In this document: piece by piece, positions 15,257 to 21,984 of the stretch
Layout: the number at the start of each line of letters is the position of its first letter
Position numbering within the stretch: position 1 is the stretch's first letter
Assembly: GCF_000721495.1 (NCBI RefSeq)
Contig: NZ_JOHY01000097.1
Location: 1 to 23,947, forward strand
DNA: 23,947 nt
Source of the DNA: Streptomyces sp. NRRL F-5123
GTDB lineage: Bacteria > Actinomycetota > Actinomycetes > Streptomycetales > Streptomycetaceae
Reading direction: 5' to 3'
Position numbers and translations under genes: made by a program
Notes under the pieces: generated by a model
What the model was told of the DNA's origin: nothing
The model's database searches: none
Seen by the model: only the letters and a program-made list of their open reading frames with translations

Positions 15257-15295
15257 GCGGGATCTGACGGAAGGCCGCGGGATCTGACGGAAGGC
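15257..15295 (+). promoter_or_regulatory. Two perfect 19-bp direct repeats upstream of the epimerase
   Basis: GCGGGATCTGACGGAAGGC occurs at 15257-15275 and 15277-15295, a period of 20 bp, i.e. about two helical turns. The pair lies 44-82 bp before the -10 at 15339. Same-face direct repeats at this distance fit an activator that binds as a dimer or in tandem. Confidence 0.55.
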
Positions 15296-15338
15296 TTACG
15301 GGCGGGCGCCGGGACACCCCGGCGGCGGGCGGGGCGCC

Positions 15339-15344
15339 TAGCGT
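15339..15344 (+). promoter_or_regulatory. -10 box for a probably leaderless epimerase mRNA
   Basis: TAGCGT is followed by 7 nt and the ATG at 15352. No ribosome site precedes the start. The layout repeats that of the dehydratase and the glycosyltransferase. Confidence 0.5.
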
Positions 15345-15351
15345 GCGGGGC

Positions 15352-16413
15352 ATGCGCGTCCTCGTCACCGGCGGAGCCGGGTTCATCGGCTCCCACATCG
15401 TCACGGCCCTCGCGGCGGAGGGCCACGAGCCGCTCGTGCTCGACGCCCTGCTGCCCGCCGCCCACCCCCGTACGCCCGAGATCCCGGCGGGTGCCGCATT
15501 CCGGCACGGCGACGTCCGGGACGCCGAGGAGGTACGGGCCGCGCTGCGCGGCGTGGACGCCGTGTGCCACCAGGCGGCCATGGTCGGCCTCGGCTCCGGG
15601 GTCCACGACGCCCCCGCGTATGTCTCCTGCAACGACCTCGGCACCGCCGTCCTGCTGGCAGGCATGGCCGAGGCGGGTGTACGGCGACTGCTCCTGGCCG
15701 GGTCGATGGTCGTGTACGGGGAGGGCCGCTACGAATGCGCCGAGCACGGAACCGTACGCCCCGGCCCGCGCCGGGCAGTGGACCTCGACGCAGGGCGCTT
15801 CGAACCGCCCTGCCCGCGGTGCGGGGCGCCGCTGCTGCCCGGTCTCGTCGCCGAGGACGCGCCCACCGACCCGCGTAACGTCTACGCGGCGACGAAGCTC
15901 GCGCAGGAGCACCTCGCCGGATCCTGGGCCCGCGCGACCGGGGGGCGGGCGGTGGCCCTGCGCTACCACAACGTGTACGGGCCCGGCATGCCGCGGGACA
16001 CGCCCTACGCGGGCGTCGCGTCCTTCTTCCGCTCCGCGCTGGCCAGGGGCGAGGCGCCGCGGGTCTACGAGGACGGCCGCCAGCGGCGGGACTTCGTCCA
16101 CGTCACGGATGCCGCGGCGGCCAACGTCGCGGCGCTCGCCGCGCTCGACGGGAGGCCCGCGGGTGCCTGTACCCCTTACAACATCGGCAGCGGCTCACCC
16201 CGCACGGTGGGCGAACTCGCCGCGGCCCTCGCCTCGGCGGCGGGTGGCCCCTCCCCGGTGACCACCGGCGAATACCGCCTCGGCGACGTCCGCCACATCA
16301 CGGCGGACTCCGCCGCCGCCCGCCGCGACCTCGCGTGGACCCCGCAGGTCGCCTTCGCGGCGGGTGTCACCGAATTCGCCACCGCCCGGCTGCGCGAACC
16401 GGCCGCGGGCTGA
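15352..16413 (+). CDS. NAD-dependent nucleotide-sugar epimerase/dehydratase with Cys-pair insert
   Basis: A 353-residue extended short-chain dehydrogenase/reductase acting on a nucleotide sugar in the cytosol. The N-terminal MRVLVTGGAGFIGSH gives the GxxGxxG NAD site. SMVVYGEG supplies the SDR serine region. The catalytic pair is in NVYAATKLAQE (YxxxK, about residue 180). RYHNVYGPG and RRDFVHVTDAA are further family signatures. An insert with CPRCGAPLLPG (about 160-170), together with Cys135 nearby, looks like a small metal-binding or structural loop, as seen in a subgroup of actinomycete epimerases. Probably leaderless (TAGCGT 7 nt upstream). Its gene order suggests an old link with the glycosyltransferase at 21985, now separated by the inserted cassette. 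Confidence 0.88.
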   Translation: MRVLVTGGAGFIGSHIVTALAAEGHEPLVLDALLPAAHPRTPEIPAGAAFRHGDVRDAEEVRAALRGVDAVCHQAAMVGLGSGVHDAPAYVSCNDLGTAVLLAGMAEAGVRRLLLAGSMVVYGEGRYECAEHGTVRPGPRRAVDLDAGRFEPPCPRCGAPLLPGLVAEDAPTDPRNVYAATKLAQEHLAGSWARATGGRAVALRYHNVYGPGMPRDTPYAGVASFFRSALARGEAPRVYEDGRQRRDFVHVTDAAAANVAALAALDGRPAGACTPYNIGSGSPRTVGELAAALASAAGGPSPVTTGEYRLGDVRHITADSAAARRDLAWTPQVAFAAGVTEFATARLREPAAG

Positions 16414-16440
16414 GCTTCCCCGCCCGGGGGCGGTGGGAGC
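16414..16440. terminator. Imperfect hairpin after the epimerase
   Basis: Roughly 11 pairs, including one G-U and one bulge, form between 16414-16424 and 16429-16440, directly after the stop codon. It separates the epimerase from the convergent kinase gene. The remaining ~100 bp up to 16542 shows nothing else. Confidence 0.45.
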
Positions 16441-16542
16441 GCGGCTTGCGGTGGGTCGCCCCGCCTTCCACCGTTGGGCCGGTCGCGCGCCCCACCGCGA
16501 GGCTGCCCCGCCACCCCTCCTGTACGACCCGCCGCCGACCCA

Positions 16543-17352
16543 CTAGGCGCCGCGGCGGTACTCCGCCCACTGGCAGGCCGCCGCCCGTACGCCCGCCGCA
16601 AAGGGGTCGGGGTCGGGCCCGGCGACTTCGTCCCAGTAGTTCGCCTTGGCCTCGGCGAAGGCGGTGACTGCCACCGACGGCGCCGCGCGCCAGCCCGGAA
16701 CGCCGGAGGCGCACCGTTCCGCCGACGCCGGGCTGTGCTTGCCGGTGGCCACCAGCCAGATGACCCAGTAGGCGGCGTCCAGCCACGCCGCCCCCCGAGA
16801 GGCCCACGCCCAGTCGACCAACTTGGCGGCAGAGCCCGTCACGATCACGTTGGTGCTGTTCGGGTCGGTGTGCACCAGCGCGTCACCCTCGAAGCGGGAT
16901 GTGTCGGACGGCTTGGACACGTAGCCCTTGAGGCGATCGCTCACGGGCCGCAGACCGAGGTCGGGACAGGGCGTTCTCGCTACGGACGTGAGAAGTGCGG
17001 CAACAGCACGCAGATCCGGCGACCCGGGGGAGTAGTCGGCGTGGTGGCCGTCCAGGGCCTCGAAGATCAGCAGATCCCAGCCGCAGTCGGTGAGGTGCCA
17101 GCGGAGAGCCGATGACAGTCCGGCCACGTGCGGGTTGATCTCTGCCTCTCGTGCCTGCGTCCACGCGCGTTTGTGGCTCTCCTGGAGGCCCTTGACGAAA
17201 TAGCTCCCGGTCGCACATCGGATGCGCGCCGCAATCTCGCTGTTGTACCCCTCTCGTACCGACGCCACCTCGGTGATCGGCCCCGTGCGGGCCTCGATCC
17301 CGGCGATCAAGCGCGAAGGAAGGACGGCGAAGGCGATGCGTGCGGTCGTCAC
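16543..17352 (-). CDS. APH-like (aminoglycoside phosphotransferase-fold) small-molecule/peptide kinase
   Basis: A 269-residue protein with a degenerate but recognisable APH/choline-kinase fold. The catalytic loop is HTDPNSTN (His161, Asp163, Asn168; HxDxxxxN). The metal-binding Asp is in KLVDWAWASRG (Asp180). YFVKG (Lys54) and Glu71 are candidates for the ATP-anchoring pair. An aminoglycoside-resistance role is unlikely from context: it is the last gene of the leftward cassette, after the precursor peptide and hairpin. Kinases of this fold accompany some lanthipeptide-type clusters, so phosphorylation of a peptide side chain or self-protection is conceivable. GTG 17352 has only a weak GAGAG site, so translation may rely on read-through from the hairpin-attenuated upstream message. 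Base composition is lower in GC than flanking genes. Confidence 0.8.
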   Translation of the reverse strand: MTTARIAFAVLPSRLIAGIEARTGPITEVASVREGYNSEIAARIRCATGSYFVKGLQESHKRAWTQAREAEINPHVAGLSSALRWHLTDCGWDLLIFEALDGHHADYSPGSPDLRAVAALLTSVARTPCPDLGLRPVSDRLKGYVSKPSDTSRFEGDALVHTDPNSTNVIVTGSAAKLVDWAWASRGAAWLDAAYWVIWLVATGKHSPASAERCASGVPGWRAAPSVAVTAFAEAKANYWDEVAGPDPDPFAAGVRAAACQWAEYRRGA

Positions 17353-17377
17353 TCTTGCGCTCTCGTCGTGGACGGAC

Positions 17378-17407
17378 TGGCGGACCGGTGCGCGGACCGG
17401 CCCGCCA
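17378..17407 (-). terminator. Hairpin between precursor peptide and kinase genes
   Basis: Twelve pairs with one G-U wobble (17378-17389 with 17396-17407) and a 6-nt loop. It starts 12 nt after the peptide stop (17419) and ends 26 nt before the kinase start. Such partial terminators after precursor genes are common in RiPP operons and raise precursor message over downstream enzymes. Confidence 0.7.
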
Positions 17408-17418
17408 ATGGTGAGGGA

Positions 17419-17583
17419 TCAGTTGTACGGGTTGTCGTCGCCGCAGCCCGGCACGGCCCCTGCGGTCAGGGTCTCCACATCATCCACGAAGACCAGCTCG
17501 GTCGGCTCGGGAGCCACTCCTGTCACAGGGGTGGGCTTGTCGACCGGGGGTCGAGTGGTGATCTCCACGGCTACAGCCGTCAT
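17419..17583 (-). CDS. Candidate 54-residue RiPP precursor peptide
   Basis: The ORF begins MTAVAVEITTRPPVDKP, continues as an acidic leader including EPTELVFVDDVETLT, and ends in AGAVPGCGDDNPYN. It is not in the listed longer frames but is supported by its position: its ATG overlaps the TGA of the radical-SAM/SPASM gene (ATGA), GGAG lies 10 nt upstream, and a hairpin follows. A Pro- and Thr-rich N-terminal part, an acidic hydrophobic recognition-like segment (LVFVDDVETL) and a short tail with one Cys, two Asp, two Asn and a Tyr are what a leader-plus-core precursor would show. A core of about 13 residues (GAVPGCGDDNPYN) is my inference. I do not recognise the family. Translational coupling behind the maturase is unusual, as precursors usually come first. 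Confidence 0.7.
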   Translation of the reverse strand: MTAVAVEITTRPPVDKPTPVTGVAPEPTELVFVDDVETLTAGAVPGCGDDNPYN

Positions 17584-18282
17584 GGCGCATCATCTCCGTT
17601 TCCGTGTTGGCAGTAGATTTCGAGCGGTGCCTTCGCTGCCTGGTAGACCCTTGCCAGCGGCCGACATACCCGGCAGGTGTCCGAGAGTCGGCAGCCGCTG
17701 CAGCCACCGGAGCGAAGCATTTGGGCGTCTGCGATACCGGGCAGACGCACGAGGCCGTCCAGGCCCTCCGTCAGGAGGTTGACGGGGTTCTCCCGGCCGA
17801 CTTTGCACATGGTGGCGAAGCCGTGCGGGTCCACGTGGAAGAACGTGTGGCCGGCCGGGCAGCCCCTGAAGACCTCCGACTTGTCGAGCCATCCGGGCGC
17901 CTGGACGGCGAGCGGGCCGGGTGTTCCCTCGTAGGTGGGGGAGATGTTGGCGTACTCGGTGAACGAGGTCGCGTACTTTTCGGCAATGGCCCGCATCGCC
18001 GATACCTCGTGGGCGTTGCGCTTGGTGATGATGAGCGCGATTTCCACCGCGACGCCCGCGGCCTTTGCGGCCCGAAGTCCGCGCACCAGCAGATTGAACG
18101 CCCCGCGCTTGCGCGTGAGCGCGTCGAAGCTGCCGGCGGTCGCCCCGTATAGGACGACTTCCCGCCCTCGCCGGACCAGGGCAGCAGTCGCATGCTCATC
18201 AGCGCGCCACCCACACGCGAGCATTGATCGGGCCGAAGACGCTCATTACTCGCTCGAACCGAAGTCCGACAAAGTCACGCAT
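17580..18282 (-). pseudogene. Radical-SAM/SPASM RiPP maturase, N-terminal core lost by deletion
   Basis: Two frames make one gene. The start is ATG 18282 (8 nt after GGGAG), encoding MRDFVGLRFERVMSVFGPI; that frame stops after 27 codons at TGA. From about 18224 a second frame runs 214 residues to the stop at 17580: the distal part of a radical-SAM barrel (LYGATAGSFDALTRKRG, VEIALIITKRN) and a complete SPASM domain. The SPASM cysteines, numbered from 18224, are C122-x12-G-x4-C140, then C175, C178, C184, C187 and C205, which would ligate auxiliary Fe-S clusters. The CxxxCxxC SAM-cluster loop, expected near residue 25-35 of an intact enzyme, is absent in every frame. The enzyme would cross-link the precursor encoded directly downstream. 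A functional short protein is very unlikely without that loop; sequencing or assembly deletion is the alternative. Confidence 0.8.
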
Positions 18283-18355
18283 GTTTGGCGCTCCCATTCA
18301 GCGTCGAGCCACGCCCCCGGGCCGACTTCACGGCCGCGGGGGTCTACTGAGGCAC

Positions 18356-18384
18356 ACGCTAGAAACTGCTGACCGCCCGTCACA
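18356..18384 (-). promoter_or_regulatory. Candidate promoter of the maturase-precursor-kinase operon
   Basis: Read leftward: TGTGAC (18379-18384), 17 nt, TAGCGT (18356-18361). The -10 fits the TAnnnT form; the -35 is a partial match. Start would be near 18349, about 67 nt before the maturase ATG. Confidence 0.5.
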
Positions 18385-18393
18385 GCGCCGTAT

Positions 18394-18421
18394 TGCCCTA
18401 CCTTTGCGATCAAGTAGGGCA
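18394..18421. promoter_or_regulatory. Inverted repeat at the start of the RiPP operon
   Basis: TGCCCTAC-N12-GTAGGGCA, perfect 8-bp arms, lies just upstream of the -35 and 8 nt after the stop of the XRE gene. It could be the binding site for that regulator, or a terminator for its gene. There is no U-run, and the loop is long, so I favour an operator. Confidence 0.5.
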
Positions 18422-18428
18422 CAGCGTC

Positions 18429-19640
18429 CTACCCGATGAGTCCGAGGCGATCCGCCAGGCCCAATACCGGCGCATCCCGGCGTCGAACCCGACCGCGCAG
18501 ATCCTCCACCAGGCGGCGTGATGTGGAGTGATAGCGCATCCACTCAGGGGCGTTCTGCTCAGCCAGCAACAGCGCCCGGGCCGCAGCCACGTCGTCGTCG
18601 AGGTCGAAGTAGGCCAAGGCCCGGTCGACATGGAATCGAGCCCGCCACGTCGGCGGCAGGGAACCGAGGTCCGGAACCGCACGCGCGGCGCGAATCGCCT
18701 CGTCGCTGCGTTCCAATTCGACGAGGAAGTTCACCTTCGCCACTCCGGCATTTGTCGGGCCGAAGGGAGTCGCGTACACCATCAGATCCGCGCCGATGCT
18801 TGCTGCCGCACCGGTGGCCATGTTCAGCAGATCGCTGACCTGGCGCTCCTGCCTTACCGCTGCTGTGGCCGCGCGCAGGAGCAGCACACCCCACAGCGCC
18901 AGGTCCTCGGGGGCGGACCGGAAATCCGGTTCGATCTGTTCAGCCCGCAGTATGGCAACGCGCTCGGCATCGTCGAGCCTGCCCTGCTTGGTGAAGATCC
19001 ACGACAGTGTGGAAGCGGCGAGCGTCTCCAGGTCCGGGTCGTCACAGTGCCTTATCGCCGTCCAAGAACGTTCCATCGCCGTAAAGGCCGCATCCTCTTT
19101 GCCGAGGGCCGTCAAGGTAGTGGCAGCCACTTGGTACGCCACGGCCAGGACCGATTGCGCCGCGGCAGCGTCGGAACCGGTGGAGGCGTGAACGACAGCA
19201 CGCGCGTCGCGGATCAACACCGGCAAGAGCTTCCCGATCTCGCCCATGCGGCCCTCACGCCGGATGACCTCAGTTGATGCGAGCGACGCTTGCAGCTCCG
19301 CAAGTGTCGGCGGATCTTCCGGGTCTGCCTCTCCACCCATGAGATCCGAAAGAGGAGACACCGCCTGCCGCAGGGCAAGCACCGAAGGCAGCTCCGATTC
19401 CGTGTGACGACTGGCCTCGAACGTCGAAGGCTGACCCACGAGAAACGAAGGCTCCGTGTCCAGTGCTCTGGCCAAGGCGTTGATCGTGGTCAACCTCGCC
19501 GATGTCCGCCGCCCCTGCTCCAGTTTCCGCACCACATCAACCGAGACCCCGGCCTCATGGGCCAGTTCCTCTTGCGTGAAGTTCCGCCGGAGCCGCAACT
19601 CCACCACACGGTCGCCGATTCCGGACTCGAATACGCCCAC
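18429..19640 (-). CDS. XRE-family HTH regulator with helical TPR-like C-terminal domain
   Basis: A 403-residue regulator. The N-terminal XRE helix-turn-helix covers about residues 8-66 (IGDRVVELRLRRNFTQEELA, GVSVDVVRKLEQGRR, INALARALDTEPS). The rest, from about 130 on, is all-helical with repeated Ala/Leu-rich pairs and TPR-like pieces (ALGKEDAAFTAMERSWTAIR, LDDAERVAILRAEQ, ELERSDEAIRAARAVPDL), suggesting a sensing domain that could bind a small molecule or peptide. GTG 19640 follows GGGGG at 6 nt. It is co-directional with the maturase, precursor and kinase and is the obvious cassette regulator. The overall type recalls XRE-TPR peptide receptors of Gram-positive quorum sensing, but peptide binding is only inference. 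GC content and codon use are lower than flanking genes, supporting acquisition as part of a cassette. Confidence 0.85.
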   Translation of the reverse strand: MGVFESGIGDRVVELRLRRNFTQEELAHEAGVSVDVVRKLEQGRRTSARLTTINALARALDTEPSFLVGQPSTFEASRHTESELPSVLALRQAVSPLSDLMGGEADPEDPPTLAELQASLASTEVIRREGRMGEIGKLLPVLIRDARAVVHASTGSDAAAAQSVLAVAYQVAATTLTALGKEDAAFTAMERSWTAIRHCDDPDLETLAASTLSWIFTKQGRLDDAERVAILRAEQIEPDFRSAPEDLALWGVLLLRAATAAVRQERQVSDLLNMATGAAASIGADLMVYATPFGPTNAGVAKVNFLVELERSDEAIRAARAVPDLGSLPPTWRARFHVDRALAYFDLDDDVAAARALLLAEQNAPEWMRYHSTSRRLVEDLRGRVRRRDAPVLGLADRLGLIG

Positions 19641-19670
19641 GTCTACCCCCGGGCAAAGGATGGTCCCTCC

Positions 19671-19676
19671 ACGGTA
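19671..19676 (-). promoter_or_regulatory. Candidate -10 of the XRE gene
   Basis: TACCGT on the minus strand lies 30 nt upstream of the GTG at 19640. A 12-bp perfect palindrome, GTCGGGCCCGAC (19682-19693), falls just upstream of it, where the -35 should be. That palindrome could be an operator, for instance for autoregulation. Confidence 0.4.
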
Positions 19677-19732
19677 CGCCAGTCGGGCCCGACGACCGAG
19701 CGATCACCCAGGCCACGGCAGCAGGTCCCCCG

Positions 19733-20851
19733 TCAGGGAAGGGGTGCGCCCAGGGGGAGCGCCACCTCGAAGCGGCAGCCGCCGGGGACGTTGTGGACGT
19801 CGGCGCGGCCCGCGTGGGCCTCGACGATGCCGCGGACGATCGCCAGGCCGAGGCCCGCCCCGGAGGGCGGGGTCCTGGCGGGGGTGCCCCGCCACCCCGT
19901 GTCGAACACCCGCGGAAGGTCCTGCTCGGGAATGCCCCCGCACGCGTCCGTCACGGACAGCAGCGCCGTACCGTCGTGGCGGCTCACCGACACCGCGACG
20001 GTGCCGTCCGGCGGGGTGTGCCGGATCGCGTTGCTCAGCAGGTTCGCGAGCACCCGCGTCATCTCCTTGCCGTCCACCTCGACGGGTACATGGGCGATGC
20101 GGTCGCCCACCAGCCGCACCCCGCGCTCGCGCGCCAGCGGATCCGCGCCCAGCATCGCGTCGGCGGCGAGGTCGCGCAGCGAGACCCGGCTCGGGGTGAG
20201 GGTGAGGGCGCCCGCGTGGATGCGGGACAGCTCGAAGAGGTCGCCGACCATGCCGTTGAGCCGCTCGACCTCGGTACGGATCTGCCGGTGGTAGCGGGCG
20301 GGGTCGTCCGCCATGCCGTCCTCCAGCGCCTCGGCCATCGCGCGCAGCCCGGCGAGCGGGGTGCGCAGGTCGTGCGAGATCCACGCGACGAGCTCGCGGC
20401 GCGACGACTCCAGGGCGCGCTCCCGCTCGCGCGAGGCGGCCAGGCGGTCGCTGGTGGCGGCCAGCTCGCGGGTGAGCGCGGCGAGTTCGGCGGTCGCCGC
20501 GACGGGAGGGGCGGCGAAGCTGCCGCCGTCCCCGAAGGCGCGCGCGGCGAGCGTCAGCGCCCGGCTGCGGGCGACCACCCAGCGCCCCATGAGCAGCGCG
20601 GTCGCGAGCGAGACGACCGCGGCCATGGCCGCGACGAGGGTGACGACCCGCAGGTCGTGCGGCGACAGGAACATCGCCTGCGCCACGGCCAGCGTGCCGC
20701 CCAGCATCGTCGTGACGGCCACGACCGCGACGACCGCGAGCGACACGGCGACGGAGCGGTGCCGGACGAGGCGCAGTGCGATCGCGCCCGACAGCCCGGC
20801 GCACGCCGCGCCGCCGAGCGCGAAGAGGGCGATGAGGAGGATGTCCTTCAC
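19733..20851 (-). CDS. Two-component sensor histidine kinase
   Basis: A 372-residue membrane kinase. Three hydrophobic segments lie in the first ~95 residues, with a short loop between them and no large extracellular domain, so it may sense the membrane or a small signal. A HAMP-like linker (RALTLAARAFGDGG) follows. The phosphoacceptor region is ELVAWISHDLRTPLAGLRAM (H-box). The ATPase domain has N-box LLSNAIRHTPPDG, a G1-type DACGGIP (with Cys in place of the usual first Gly, seen in many actinomycete kinases) and G2 GAGLGLAIVRGIVEAHAG. It starts with GTG 20851, overlapping the response-regulator stop by 4 bp (GTGA), so the pair is translationally coupled. It ends 93 bp before the XRE gene of the inserted cassette. 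Confidence 0.92.
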   Translation of the reverse strand: MKDILLIALFALGGAACAGLSGAIALRLVRHRSVAVSLAVVAVVAVTTMLGGTLAVAQAMFLSPHDLRVVTLVAAMAAVVSLATALLMGRWVVARSRALTLAARAFGDGGSFAAPPVAATAELAALTRELAATSDRLAASRERERALESSRRELVAWISHDLRTPLAGLRAMAEALEDGMADDPARYHRQIRTEVERLNGMVGDLFELSRIHAGALTLTPSRVSLRDLAADAMLGADPLARERGVRLVGDRIAHVPVEVDGKEMTRVLANLLSNAIRHTPPDGTVAVSVSRHDGTALLSVTDACGGIPEQDLPRVFDTGWRGTPARTPPSGAGLGLAIVRGIVEAHAGRADVHNVPGGCRFEVALPLGAPLP

Positions 20852-21858
20852 GAGGCCTCCCCCTCGCCGGGGCCCTGGACGGCGGCCGGCCGCCGGTCGC
20901 CCGCCGGGGGTGTTCTGGCGTCGGCGCCCGTGCGCGCGGGGTGAGCGGGGACGGCCGTGCCGCCGCCACCGCCCCCGGCGGGGGGCTCGGCGGGGAGGCG
21001 CCGGACCGCCTCCTCCGCCTCCTCCGCCTCCGGCCGTCCGCCGGAATGCCGGGAGCCCTCGCCCGGGGCCCGGGGGCCGGTGTGCGGCGGGGGCGGCGCG
21101 GGGCTGGGGTTGCCGGGGGCGTCGGAGGCGGATGCCGCAGCCGTGCCGCCCGGCGGAGGGTCGAAGCGGTAGCCGACGCCCCACACCGTACGGATCAGGC
21201 GGGGGGCCGCCGGGTCGTCCTCGATCTTCGCGCGCAGGCGGCGGACGTGGACGGTCACCGTGGACAGGTCGCCGAATTCCCAGCCCCACACCACCCGCAT
21301 CAGCTCCTCGCGGCTGTGGGCGCGGCCGGGGTGGGCCAGGAACCAGGCGAGGAGGTCGAACTCGCGCAGGGTGAGGGTCAGTTCGGCGGAGCCCTTCGCC
21401 GCGCGCCGGGCGTCCGTGTCGAGGGTGAGCCCGGCCGCGCGCAGCACGCCCGCGGGGCCGGCCGGGGTGCCCGGGCCGGAGCGGGCGCGGCGCAGCACGG
21501 AGTCCACCCGCAGGACGAGCTCGCGCGGGCTGAACGGCTTCGTGACGTAGTCGTCCGCGCCCATTTCGAGGCCGGCGATGCGGTCCTCCTCGTCGCCGCG
21601 CGCGGTGAGCATGATCACCGGCAGCGGGCGGTCGGCCCGCAGCCGCCGGCACACCTCCAGGCCGTCGATGCCGGGCAGCATCAGGTCCAGGACGACGAGG
21701 TCCACCGCCCCGGCGGCGGCCTCGGCCAGCGCGGTGGGGCCGTCGGGGGCGTGCAGGGCGGTGTGGCCGGCCCGGCGCAGGTAGCCGGTGACGACTTCCG
21801 CGACGGTCGGGTCGTCGTCGACGACCAGGATCCGGGCCGGTGCTGCTGGCGTACTCAT
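20848..21858 (-). CDS. OmpR/PhoB-type response regulator with long disordered tail
   Basis: A 336-residue transcription factor phosphorylated by the coupled kinase. The receiver domain (about 9-122) has the acidic pocket DDD, phosphoacceptor Asp in VVLDLMLPG, Thr in MLTAR and Lys in YVTKPFSP. The OmpR-type winged helix runs from about 145 to 238 (LTLREFDLLAWFLAHPGR, STVTVHVRRLRAKIE, WGVGYRFDPP). Most relatives end here. This one continues ~97 residues with Pro-, Gly- and Glu-rich low-complexity sequence. The start ATG 21858 has GGAGGG unusually close. The gene is divergent from the glycosyltransferase (21985), an obvious candidate target. The tail is the oddest part of an otherwise standard protein. 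Confidence 0.92.
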   Translation of the reverse strand: MSTPAAPARILVVDDDPTVAEVVTGYLRRAGHTALHAPDGPTALAEAAAGAVDLVVLDLMLPGIDGLEVCRRLRADRPLPVIMLTARGDEEDRIAGLEMGADDYVTKPFSPRELVLRVDSVLRRARSGPGTPAGPAGVLRAAGLTLDTDARRAAKGSAELTLTLREFDLLAWFLAHPGRAHSREELMRVVWGWEFGDLSTVTVHVRRLRAKIEDDPAAPRLIRTVWGVGYRFDPPPGGTAAASASDAPGNPSPAPPPPHTGPRAPGEGSRHSGGRPEAEEAEEAVRRLPAEPPAGGGGGGTAVPAHPARTGADARTPPAGDRRPAAVQGPGEGEAS

Positions 21859-21971
21859 GCCCTCCAGCCTCGCACCGGGGCGCGTCCACCGGCTCCCCCC
21901 CGGGGGGCGCCGGGGGCCCGGCGTCCGCGTTTCGTAAGGAGTCCGTGTCCGCTATGTCCGCCGGGAATTCC

Positions 21972-21977
21972 TACGGT
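21972..21977 (+). promoter_or_regulatory. -10 box for a probably leaderless glycosyltransferase mRNA
   Basis: TACGGT is followed by 7 nt and a GTG at 21985. No ribosome site precedes that GTG. The arrangement matches the dehydratase and epimerase starts. Confidence 0.45.
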
Positions 21978-21984
21978 GGCAGAC

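Noticed and set aside
16543..17352. Aminoglycoside resistance gene
   Set aside because: Only the fold is shared; key motifs are degenerate and the gene follows a peptide gene in a modification-type cassette.
18275..18331. 18-codon ORF just upstream of the maturase start, considered as an alternative precursor
   Set aside because: No ribosome site, Arg/Gly/Ser composition without leader-like features, and the 54-codon ORF next to the SPASM gene is a far better candidate.
21941..21961. TGTCCGC repeated at a 9-bp period upstream of the glycosyltransferase, considered as a response-regulator site
   Set aside because: OmpR-type sites are usually spaced 10-11 bp, and such short GC-rich repeats arise easily here.
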